In this document: positions 8,363 to 17,245 of the stretch, one piece after another
How positions within the stretch are numbered: position 1 is the stretch's first letter
How the letters are laid out: each line of letters begins with the position of its first letter
Source of the DNA: a virus
Length of the DNA stretch: 53,902 nt
Virus record (IMG/VR): IMGVR_UViG_3300032296_000199
Coordinates: 1-53,902 of that record
Reading direction: 5' to 3' (one strand)
Notes under the pieces: model-generated
Seen by the model: the letters and a program-made list of their open reading frames with translations, nothing else
Told to the model about the DNA's origin: nothing
Database searches by the model: none
Program-made: the position numbers and the translations under genes

Positions 8363-10279
8363 ATGATTCAACCCGGTCAAATTGACTACCAAAAGCAATT
8401 AGATTCTTTAAAAGATTTGCCAGTCAATGCGCAGTCTATTGAGTATCTGACTGGCCTTTCGCGTAACCCCGGTTCTCCGTTTGTTCGCTTTCTAGTTGAA
8501 AGCCGCTTGGAGCAACTGACTAAAGCTTTGCAAAATCAAGCTGGTTCACAAGCGCAACAAGCACAAGAAAATTCGCCTCAAGGCACGATCTCGGACAAGA
8601 TTCAACAGGCCGCAGGGATTGCTGCATTACAGTCTGCCCAGCAACGCCAAGCTGCGGAGCAAATGCAACAGCAAGCAAGCCAATCGCGTATACCAGTTCC
8701 TGAAGGCATTACGCAACCTCAAGCGCAAGCTGAACCAGACTACGGTATAGCGAGTGCGCCTATGGACTCTGAGATGTTTAACTTTGCCCCCGGTGGCATT
8801 GTTACTTTTGCCAATCCAGAAAAAGAAAAGAAACAGTTGGTCAAAGATGAGGAAGAAGCAAAGGCAAGACAAAGAGAAGCTGATCGCAGAGCGTTGTTAG
8901 AGCCGCTTGCTGCTGTAGGAGATATTGTTCAGTTACCTGTAGCTGCTGGCTATAATTTACTAGCTGATGCGGCTGGTGGCACGGAAGGTTTTTTAAACCG
9001 TATAGGCAGTGCTTTAACAGGAGAAAACGTCAATACACAGACTGATGGTCAAGTTGGCGGTAAGTTCCGTTTTAGCCCGACTCCTTTTACAGATATGTTG
9101 CGCCAGCCAACCAGCAGAGAAGCGGCACAACAACAAGCGCAGCAAGCGGTTATTGCTGCTGACCCAGAAAGTCAAAAGCTTGCGCGTTTAGCGGCTAACC
9201 CTCCAGCAGTGCAGAATATGAATCCTGCTTTGCAGCCTAATAGAAATGTTGCGCCACCACCTGCTGTAAATACAGGTATTGCTACGGGTAAACCTAAACC
9301 TCCCCCTGCCCCTGCTGCCCCCAGTGGCCCGCCTACAGGTATTGCCGCTACGCTTGCCGCAATGCAAAACATGCCACAACAGGCCGCGTTTAATTCCGCA
9401 ATTGCAGATGTGCGTAAAGCCTCAGAAGGCACAACACGCGAACAAAAAATTAAAGACGAACTTGATTTGCAAAAGACTCTTGGCATCGGCACGTTTGAAA
9501 AACAACAACAGCAGATGTATGAAGACAACAAAGCGCGTCAGGCCAAGATTGAAGCTGGTCGTGGACAACGCGACTTTATGGCGCAACTTGCTACCTATTC
9601 ACGTCCCGGCGCAAACTGGAGTCAAGTGATGGAGCGTGACATTGCTAGTAAAGCAGCCGCTTTGTTAGAAGATGAACGATTTGCAAATTCGCAAAACAAA
9701 TTATTGACAGACATTCAAAGCACTGCTGAAGCGCGTCGTGTGGGTACAGCCAATAGTATTCGCACGGCAGAGGCAGCAGAGAAGAAGACTAAACAAGAAA
9801 TGCTTACTTTCATTATGAAAGAAATGGGCGTTAACTTGCAGGTTGCCCAGAAGATACTTGGCGATACATTAAATGCGCAAGTACAGATGCGTGGTCAAGA
9901 TGTGCAACGTGAAGTTGGTATGGCAAACGTCGATGCCAAGCTTGAAATTGCCAGCGTAAAAGCAGATATGGCGGCTCAAAAACTTGCGTCAACTCTTGCA
10001 AGCATGGATACTGCAAACAAAATAAAGTTGAGCAATTCTGATCCATACAAAAAATTAGAAGCGCGTATTGCTGGACTTGATCAAGCTATTAAATACAATA
10101 CAAATCCAGATGGGACACCAAAGGACGCGGAAAAAGTTGGTAAACTAAAAAGTGATCTAGCTGATTTAAAAACCCAACAAGCAACTTTGGCTACAAACAT
10201 TCTTGGGGGCGGTGGAATCAGTACATTGCCAGCTAGTGCGCCACCACCCGGAGCCGTTAGAGAAGTGAAGAAGCCATAA
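8363..10279 (+). CDS. Putative coiled-coil internal virion protein
   Basis: A 638-residue protein starting at ATG after AAGGACAG. Residues about 60-120 are Gln/Ala-rich, a Pro-rich linker lies near 290-340, and residues about 342-600 are strongly helical with heptad-like charged repeats, including many Lys/Glu/Gln/Ala segments. The C-terminal end is again Pro-rich. It sits directly before the 2248-residue protein with only one base between them. This arrangement of a long helical protein before a giant one recalls podovirus ejection-protein operons. The function is inferred from context. Confidence 0.55.
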   Translation: MIQPGQIDYQKQLDSLKDLPVNAQSIEYLTGLSRNPGSPFVRFLVESRLEQLTKALQNQAGSQAQQAQENSPQGTISDKIQQAAGIAALQSAQQRQAAEQMQQQASQSRIPVPEGITQPQAQAEPDYGIASAPMDSEMFNFAPGGIVTFANPEKEKKQLVKDEEEAKARQREADRRALLEPLAAVGDIVQLPVAAGYNLLADAAGGTEGFLNRIGSALTGENVNTQTDGQVGGKFRFSPTPFTDMLRQPTSREAAQQQAQQAVIAADPESQKLARLAANPPAVQNMNPALQPNRNVAPPPAVNTGIATGKPKPPPAPAAPSGPPTGIAATLAAMQNMPQQAAFNSAIADVRKASEGTTREQKIKDELDLQKTLGIGTFEKQQQQMYEDNKARQAKIEAGRGQRDFMAQLATYSRPGANWSQVMERDIASKAAALLEDERFANSQNKLLTDIQSTAEARRVGTANSIRTAEAAEKKTKQEMLTFIMKEMGVNLQVAQKILGDTLNAQVQMRGQDVQREVGMANVDAKLEIASVKADMAAQKLASTLASMDTANKIKLSNSDPYKKLEARIAGLDQAIKYNTNPDGTPKDAEKVGKLKSDLADLKTQQATLATNILGGGGISTLPASAPPPGAVREVKKP

Positions 10280-10280
10280 C

Positions 10281-13200
10281 ATGCCTACATATCAAGTTGA
10301 TGTTGGAAACAAAACCTATGAAGTAGATGCGCCGGATTCCAACACTGCTTGGCAGTGGGCTAACTTTACCCATTCAAAAGCACCTAAAGAACCTGTTGCA
10401 TCTAAAGAACGTACTTTTGGTGAAGCCTTTACTGACATAGGTGCGGCAGGTCTTGGCGGTATTGGCTCTCTTGTTCAGTTGCCCGGTCAACTGTATGGCC
10501 TAGCCACTGGAGACTTTTCTAAGACAGGTGCTTTGGGCGCTGGGCAAGAACTTGAAGAATATGCTAAAGGACTCAAGTCCAAAGGCTTGCTTGCCCGTGA
10601 AGCCGCACGCGATGTGGCTATGCAGAACGCTGAAAAACAAGGTCAGTTTCAAGCGTTTAAGACTGCTATTGGTCAGACTGTTTCTGATCCTGCTTTGTTG
10701 TCTACATTCCTTGCAGAACAATTACCACAGATAATCCCTGCCGCTTTAACAGGCGGTGCTACTGCCGCAGCTACATCCGGCAACGTATTGGCAAAAGCAG
10801 CTACTAGACAAATCTCTAAAGAAGCCGCAGAGAAAGTGGCACAGCGCGAGGCTATTCGTGCAGGTACTACTGCCGCAGTTGGTACAGGCGCAGTGCAACA
10901 AGGCGCAGACATTGGCGCTGGCACTTACGATGAAGTGGTCAAAGAACTTGTAAGCAAGGGTGCAACTCCTGAACAAGCCGGACAAGCCGCTATCAATCTG
11001 GCAAGGGCTTCTGGCGTATCGGGCGCGGCTCTGTCTCTTATTGCCAATAGGTATTTACCCGGGGGTCAAGCCTTGGAGCGAGTGTTGGCCGGTGGGACAA
11101 CAGGCAAAGGCATCATCACGGGTGCGGCTACGGGTGCGGTCAAAGAACTGCCAAGCGAGATACTGGAAGAAACAGGCGGCAGATTTACACAGAACCTTGC
11201 CTTGCGCGAAGTCAAACCAGAGCAAAGCCTTACACAAGGACTGGGCGCAACTGCTGGTCAAGCGGCACTTGGTGCAGTGGGTCTGGGCGGTGTAGCTGGA
11301 GCTATTGGTGGACGTGGTGGTGCTACGCCTGAAGTACCTGTTGATCAACAACAAGAACCTGTTGTAACACCTGCGCCCACTGCGGCTCCTGAAGAAGAAA
11401 AAGAACGCACGCTCGAGGAGTTACTTGCCACTGGCAAACGTCCACCTCCTGAATACAAAGCGCCAGAGGGTGTGACTATTACTGCGCCCAAAGGCTCACT
11501 AGATGAGCTTGAGCAGATTATTGCTGCACAGCAGCAAAAGTACGATAACCGTCAAAAAGAAATTGAAGGTAAACAGGCGTTAAATCAAAACCCCAAAAAT
11601 CAAATCAAAGCCAATGAACAACTTGCTGCTGAACTTACATCAATGCGGGAAGCGCTTGCCAAAAGGATTGAGGCTGGAGAAACGTATGTTGCAAAATCTG
11701 ACCAAGGAACAGGTGGAGATGGCTCTGGAGTATCTGTACCACCAAGTAATAATGTACCCCCCGCCGAAGGAGTTGGAGCACCTGAACGAGGCGGAGTGGA
11801 TAGTACTGGACAAGATGCTGGAGGGCTTGATACGGGAGCAGCAGGACAGCAGACTGCAATAACACCACCAGCAGAAACACAAGTTGTAAAACCCACAGGA
11901 GCAGACGTTGGCACTCAAACCACTCAAACCAAGCAAGCAGAAGCGCAAGGACAAAAACCACCCGCAGCCCCCGTTGTAAAGACTGCTGCACAGCAAGACG
12001 AAGACTTGCTTAATAATCTCTTTGGAGATGATGGTCTTCCGTCAACTGGTTCTGCGCGTCGTACCCAAGCACAGATTGCAAAAGATAATCAGATTGAGGC
12101 GCTTGGTAAAAAATACGGATTAGCGCAACGCGATGGTGAGTCACAACAAGAATTTGGTAAACGCTTGCGCAGTGCTGTTGCGTTTGAAAAAGAACGTGAA
12201 GGCAAGCCGCTTGGCGCTATGAGTACGCAGGCAATTGCAGGGCAGGATATTAAAGAAGCGCAAGGGTACTTTCCACCTCAAGAGCAACGTGACTTGTACG
12301 AAGAAACGCGCCAAGAATACAACCAACGTGTTGATGAACAGATCAAAGCAGGTGAGGCAACTGAAGATGACAAACTCCCTGCCTATAAAGAACTGAGTGA
12401 TGATGATCGTCGCGTTTATTTCCGTGACAACATTCAGCAGAACAACCAAGTAGAACACGACAAAGCAGTCAAAGTATTGGCTGAGCATTTGTCTGATAAA
12501 CGTTCCGAAAGCCGTGCCGCGCCAGAGTATCAACGAACTGAAGCAACGGATCAAATTCGTGCGCAGAAAAGTTACGAGCGTGAACGTGGTGGTTTTGGGT
12601 CTAAGACAGGTATGGCGTATACATTCCCCGGATGGAATAGTTTGTCAGACGAAAGCCGTAGACTCTTTGCAAGTCTTAACCAAACCGATACTGTCCTTGA
12701 ACAAGACGTGGCGTTTCGTGCCGTAAAGAAACAAGTTCAAAAAGAAAAGTTAGAAGAACAGTCTCGTGAAAGATTGCAAGAAGCAGAAAGCCGCGCAAAA
12801 CAAGAGATGCTTGCGGCTGCGGAAAGAGCTCGCGCTAGTCAGCCATCAGGCAAAGGAGCCGTACTTCCTAAAAATATTGTAGAAGCCTTATTTAATGGTG
12901 ACATCAAAACTGTACTTAACTATTTATCTTCTGATGAGTCTAAAGGCATAAAGAGTCCAAGCAAAGAACGCAATATATTTACCCGTCAAATTTTTCGGTT
13001 GTTGGCTAGTTCTCTTAATAGCATTGAAAACTTCCGTGTAAATGTTGTGTTTGATGAAAACATGACTTTGGCTAATATTGCCAAGTACGATGCCAACACC
13101 AATACGTTGTATGTAGGCCCCAAAGGACTTGATGAAGCCACAATTCTTCACGAGCTTACTCACGCTGCAACAGTCAAACTTGTCCATCAATTCTTTACGG

Positions 13201-16200
13201 ACAAAACTAAACTGCCTCCAAACGTTGTAAAGGCAATTGAAAACATTCAAACAATTGCATCTGCTGCACAAAAATTATTGGGTAAAAAATACCCCAATGC
13301 GTTTGATAATCTGTATGAGTTTATAGCCTACGCTATGACCGACTTGGATTTCCAAAATGATTTAGCAAGTAAACAAATACCAAGACTTGCTACTGTTACA
13401 GAAAAAAGCGCAGAGCAAGCGCAAGCGGTGCAAGATGAACGCGCATTTAACATAAAGGGATATGACTTTATGTTTGACAACCTGTGGAAATATTTCACAG
13501 GAAACTTGGCATTCATGTATCAATTGTTTACGCCAAAGCCTAAATCTCAAAGGCTTTTAGTTCCTGTTGATTACTACGATGAAGCAAGCAAACGCACTGT
13601 TCGCACTGGTACGTACACCAAAGCGCCTAAAAATGCGCCAGTCAGATTTACTCGACAACGTAGCGTAGGACTTGAAGGTTTATCAGAAGAAGAACGCAAA
13701 GATGCCGTACTAACCCCACTCGTTAGTGAGCTGGTTATGGAGCGCGGTGTCTCCAATTTGAAGAGTCTTATTTTGACGCAGCCCGGCTATAAAGGCAATT
13801 TGCTGCTTGAGGCGGCAGATGCGATTAGCCAGATATTTGAAGCGCCTACAGGTGGTATTGAAAAACTTGCTGGTAAAGAAGCTATTGGTTCAGAGTTATA
13901 TGCTGGGGCAAAAGGTGCGGCTGGTAAACCTATTACGCAAAAAGCGCCAAAGAAAACTACGCAACGTTCGCCTGACGAAATCATTGCAGAGCAAAAACTG
14001 CCTGATGAAAAAGGCACAAGCAAAGTTCGTGACTTTATGACCAGCACTGCTGGTGTGCGTAGACTTGCCACCATCTTTGCAAATAGCCGTTACCCCATTA
14101 AAGTATGGGAAGATGCATTGCAACGCGCAAAGAAAACAATTGATGCTGGCCCTGATCTAAACAACATCTATACACAGATCACATTGTCTGCGGCGCGTGC
14201 TAAAGATTTGTATCTGACGATGGTCAATACACCAGCTACTGAATTGCAGCAAGCTATTGGTGAATACGCAAAAGCCGCCAAGGTTGATTCTAATTTGGCG
14301 CTAAAGCAGTTGCATACATACTTCATGGCGCTGCATGAGCCAGAGCGTCGCGCAATTAAATTCTTGCGCAATGTGCCTTTGAAAAACTCAGATGTGCAAT
14401 TTAACGGGCAAACAATAAATCCTGCTGACTTCCGTCAAGATGTGCTTAATGCAGTTGAGTCTGGTAAGTTGACCAAGAAAGAAGTCAAACGTTTGCGTCA
14501 AGAGTTAGATGCAGTTGTGGCGCAATATAAAGAAGCTTCAGGTTTTAGCCCCGCTGGTTATAAAACTACTGACATGAATGGCTCAGACTACAACGTGATT
14601 GGTAATCTGTATCCTGATGAAGCAAAAGCTATTCGTGACAAGTTTGATGGCAACAAAAAGGCTGAGGCAGTAATTACTGCAATGAAAGCCATGAACGATG
14701 TGACAGCCGAGCTAAACAAGAAGGCTAACTATTGGTCTAAGCCTGTGCAAAGCGTCGTAGATTTCTACGGCTGGGATCATTACATCCCATTCAAGGGTAA
14801 AGAAATATCAGGTAGTCAAGACGGAATGCTTGACTTTGATATTCTTAAAACTGACAAGCGCTTTGCAGAAAAACTGCAAGACTTCCAAAGTGAGTTTGAA
14901 GGCCGTGAATCATGGTCAGACAATTCATTAACGCAGATCATGAGCGATGCTACACGCGCTGCAATGCGTGCTGGGCGCAAAGACTTGACGCTGGCAATTA
15001 AAAATGCAATTGACCAGAAGTTGTTGATGGGTTCAGTCAATGAAGTTAAAGGTTTAAATGGCAAGCCGATTGAGTTTGCTGACCGCAACAAAATTGATTT
15101 GGGTGAGTTGGCTGGTAAAACAACCATCTTCCATTACAACGAGAACGGCAGCATTGATGTGTTGCAGGTGTATAGCGAAGCTGAGCGCAATGCCATCCGT
15201 CGCGCATACCAGCAAACCAATCCTTTGATTGACATGCTCAACACTGTTACTAGCACTGTGGGTCAATTCCATACACGCTATAACGTGGCGTTTGCGCCAA
15301 TGAACTACTTCCGTGATATGTTGACCAATGCATTTACGATTGGTACAGACATGAATGCATCAACTGCTGCGCAATACATTGGCGCTGTTACATCGCAAGT
15401 TGTGAACGGTGGTATGTATAAGACATGGAAGATTGCTAGTCTGTATAACTCTGGCAAGATGGCTGAACTTAATGCGTTTGTTGCTAAAGATAAATCAGGC
15501 TTCTCCCAAGATGTAATGGAGTACATTAAAGAAGGCGGCATGGTGTCCTATCTGCAAGGCTTGTCTGCTAAAGGCACGTTCCAGAATTTGCAAAAAGATC
15601 TAAATTCAAGTAAGCCTAAAAAGGCATTGGCTGCTATGAATGGTTTCTTTGATGTGTATGCCGACATGTTTGAATTGTCTAGCCGTACTGCTGCTTACCG
15701 CATTACCCGCAACAAACTACTACGTGAAGACAAGCTGTCTGATGAAGCCGCTAGAACTCGTGCGGCTGCGTATGTAAAAAACCTTGCAAACTTTGAGCAA
15801 GTTGGTGAGTGGGGACGGGGCGCTGGCGCAATGTTTATGTTCTTTAGACCCGCCGCTACAGGTGCAGTACGCGCTATTGAAACATTAGGGCCAATGATTC
15901 GCAGTACCGACGAAGCAGTCATGGACTTGCCGCCTGAAGTACGCAAGGATGCAAAGGCAGTTGCTGAATTCCGTAAGAATCATGAGAAGCAACGCAAAGC
16001 CGCGCAAGCTATGACATTAAGTCTAGCTGGTTTTGGTGTTGGCATGTACTTGCTGTCTATGGCACTGTCAGACGATGATGATATGGGTCGCAACCGCACT
16101 AAGACTGACGACATTAACCGTTGGGCGCGTTATGCGCGATTCCATATTCCCGGCTTAGAAACTCCAATTCAAATTCCTTGGGGCTTTGGTTTGGGCGCAT

Positions 16201-17027
16201 TTGCGGCTAGTGGCGCACAGATTGCTGCTATGGCTACTGGACAAGCATCTATTAAAGAAGGCTTTAGCAATACATTGTCTGTGATGATGGATTCATTCTT
16301 GCCGTTGCCAGTCTCGCGTATCAACATGTTTGATAACTTCCCCGCATGGTTGATGGACTCTGCGCTGCCATCTGCGGCTCGTCCTCTGTTTGAATGGCAG
16401 ATGAACATCGATGCTTTGGGTCGTGAGATTTACAACAACCGCCAGACGCGCGTGGGTGATGCGTACACAGGTGGCGATAACATTCCTGAGTTGTATAAGT
16501 CAGCCGCCCGTACTCTTGCAGATGTTACAAATGGTGCTATAGACTGGAGTCCTAATACGTTGTACTTCTTTGCCAATAACTATGCTGACGGGCCGATGCG
16601 ACTTGCGCAGACAGGCATGAATCTATCATTGCTTGCGGCTGGAGAAAAAGCGTTTAATCCAAAGACAGATACAATTTTGTTTGATAGTTTCTTTGGGTCT
16701 GCTTCAAACTACGACGCTAAACAATTTTCCGCTATTGAAAAGCAAATCAAAGATATGGAACGTAAACTCAAAATGTTTGAGTCCAATCCAGAACAATATC
16801 AAAAGTATGTTGAAGCTAACCCAATGGACGAGTATCTTGTCAAGATGTACAACGAAGGTGTCAACGGTCGCTTGAAAGAGTATCGGGAAGAAGCCAACGC
16901 TATCCGTAAGATGCCTGATCTTTCTCCCAAAGACCGTAACGATGCGCTAAAGAACATTGTGCAGATGCAGAACTTTGAGAAGCGTCACATGATCGATGCG
17001 TTTGAGATGTTTGACATCAAGCCCTAA
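10281..17027 (+). CDS. Giant polyvalent protein with HExxH metallopeptidase and LPD38-like region; candidate ejection protein
   Basis: 2248 residues. The N-terminus (YQVDVGNKTYEVDAPD) resembles short N-terminal modules of other large phage proteins. Residues about 50-370 carry Gly/Ala-rich helices. A central charged region follows. ILHELTHAAT places H957, E958 and H961, with a plausible third zinc ligand E1013 in NLYEFIAYAM, giving a gluzincin-type site. The region from about 1690 to 2110, including a hydrophobic helix near 1911 and PLPVSRINMFDNFPAWLMD, resembles large polyvalent protein-associated domain 38. Such proteins are thought to be injected with phage or plasmid DNA. Peptidase activity and injection are inferences. 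It is the last + strand gene of the late operon; its stop overlaps the convergent gene by 4 bases. Confidence 0.65.
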   Translation: MPTYQVDVGNKTYEVDAPDSNTAWQWANFTHSKAPKEPVASKERTFGEAFTDIGAAGLGGIGSLVQLPGQLYGLATGDFSKTGALGAGQELEEYAKGLKSKGLLAREAARDVAMQNAEKQGQFQAFKTAIGQTVSDPALLSTFLAEQLPQIIPAALTGGATAAATSGNVLAKAATRQISKEAAEKVAQREAIRAGTTAAVGTGAVQQGADIGAGTYDEVVKELVSKGATPEQAGQAAINLARASGVSGAALSLIANRYLPGGQALERVLAGGTTGKGIITGAATGAVKELPSEILEETGGRFTQNLALREVKPEQSLTQGLGATAGQAALGAVGLGGVAGAIGGRGGATPEVPVDQQQEPVVTPAPTAAPEEEKERTLEELLATGKRPPPEYKAPEGVTITAPKGSLDELEQIIAAQQQKYDNRQKEIEGKQALNQNPKNQIKANEQLAAELTSMREALAKRIEAGETYVAKSDQGTGGDGSGVSVPPSNNVPPAEGVGAPERGGVDSTGQDAGGLDTGAAGQQTAITPPAETQVVKPTGADVGTQTTQTKQAEAQGQKPPAAPVVKTAAQQDEDLLNNLFGDDGLPSTGSARRTQAQIAKDNQIEALGKKYGLAQRDGESQQEFGKRLRSAVAFEKEREGKPLGAMSTQAIAGQDIKEAQGYFPPQEQRDLYEETRQEYNQRVDEQIKAGEATEDDKLPAYKELSDDDRRVYFRDNIQQNNQVEHDKAVKVLAEHLSDKRSESRAAPEYQRTEATDQIRAQKSYERERGGFGSKTGMAYTFPGWNSLSDESRRLFASLNQTDTVLEQDVAFRAVKKQVQKEKLEEQSRERLQEAESRAKQEMLAAAERARASQPSGKGAVLPKNIVEALFNGDIKTVLNYLSSDESKGIKSPSKERNIFTRQIFRLLASSLNSIENFRVNVVFDENMTLANIAKYDANTNTLYVGPKGLDEATILHELTHAATVKLVHQFFTDKTKLPPNVVKAIENIQTIASAAQKLLGKKYPNAFDNLYEFIAYAMTDLDFQNDLASKQIPRLATVTEKSAEQAQAVQDERAFNIKGYDFMFDNLWKYFTGNLAFMYQLFTPKPKSQRLLVPVDYYDEASKRTVRTGTYTKAPKNAPVRFTRQRSVGLEGLSEEERKDAVLTPLVSELVMERGVSNLKSLILTQPGYKGNLLLEAADAISQIFEAPTGGIEKLAGKEAIGSELYAGAKGAAGKPITQKAPKKTTQRSPDEIIAEQKLPDEKGTSKVRDFMTSTAGVRRLATIFANSRYPIKVWEDALQRAKKTIDAGPDLNNIYTQITLSAARAKDLYLTMVNTPATELQQAIGEYAKAAKVDSNLALKQLHTYFMALHEPERRAIKFLRNVPLKNSDVQFNGQTINPADFRQDVLNAVESGKLTKKEVKRLRQELDAVVAQYKEASGFSPAGYKTTDMNGSDYNVIGNLYPDEAKAIRDKFDGNKKAEAVITAMKAMNDVTAELNKKANYWSKPVQSVVDFYGWDHYIPFKGKEISGSQDGMLDFDILKTDKRFAEKLQDFQSEFEGRESWSDNSLTQIMSDATRAAMRAGRKDLTLAIKNAIDQKLLMGSVNEVKGLNGKPIEFADRNKIDLGELAGKTTIFHYNENGSIDVLQVYSEAERNAIRRAYQQTNPLIDMLNTVTSTVGQFHTRYNVAFAPMNYFRDMLTNAFTIGTDMNASTAAQYIGAVTSQVVNGGMYKTWKIASLYNSGKMAELNAFVAKDKSGFSQDVMEYIKEGGMVSYLQGLSAKGTFQNLQKDLNSSKPKKALAAMNGFFDVYADMFELSSRTAAYRITRNKLLREDKLSDEAARTRAAAYVKNLANFEQVGEWGRGAGAMFMFFRPAATGAVRAIETLGPMIRSTDEAVMDLPPEVRKDAKAVAEFRKNHEKQRKAAQAMTLSLAGFGVGMYLLSMALSDDDDMGRNRTKTDDINRWARYARFHIPGLETPIQIPWGFGLGAFAASGAQIAAMATGQASIKEGFSNTLSVMMDSFLPLPVSRINMFDNFPAWLMDSALPSAARPLFEWQMNIDALGREIYNNRQTRVGDAYTGGDNIPELYKSAARTLADVTNGAIDWSPNTLYFFANNYADGPMRLAQTGMNLSLLAAGEKAFNPKTDTILFDSFFGSASNYDAKQFSAIEKQIKDMERKLKMFESNPEQYQKYVEANPMDEYLVKMYNEGVNGRLKEYREEANAIRKMPDLSPKDRNDALKNIVQMQNFEKRHMIDAFEMFDIKP

Positions 17028-17245
17028 CGCATGCGCCATGCCCGTACACCAAGGACACCGTCCTTGGTTGTTACAAATGTTTTCACTCTAACACCCGCCT
17101 TTTTGGAGGTAGTGTCTATTATGAAAAGCATGTACGCAGGGCGCATCGTAGGCACAAAGAAGCTATCCCCCACTCGCAAGGAGTGAAAGGGGAATAACCA
17201 TTCAGGCTCATTCGGTGGTTGTGGTGGCGGTGGTGTCTTCGTCAT
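17024..17245 (-). CDS. Small conserved-looking phage protein (73 residues)
   Basis: The start ATG at 17245 lies inside the end of the primase gene (38-base overlap), implying coupling. After a Pro-rich N-terminus the sequence reads FPFHSLRVGDSFFVP, a pattern seen in many small phage proteins of unknown function, then beta-rich segments and a basic end. It is the last gene of the - strand replication operon, and its stop overlaps the convergent giant gene by 4 bases. Confidence 0.6.
   Translation of the reverse strand: MTKTPPPPQPPNEPEWLFPFHSLRVGDSFFVPTMRPAYMLFIIDTTSKKAGVRVKTFVTTKDGVLGVRAWRMR
17048..17068 (+). terminator. Hairpin just past the end of the late operon
   Basis: A perfect 9-bp stem (ACCAAGGAC / GTCCTTGGT) with a 3-base loop begins 21 bases after the giant gene's stop. 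It is followed by TGTT rather than a long T run, so termination is only plausible. The hairpin lies inside the coding sequence of the convergent 73-residue gene because there is no spacer between the operons. Confidence 0.4.
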
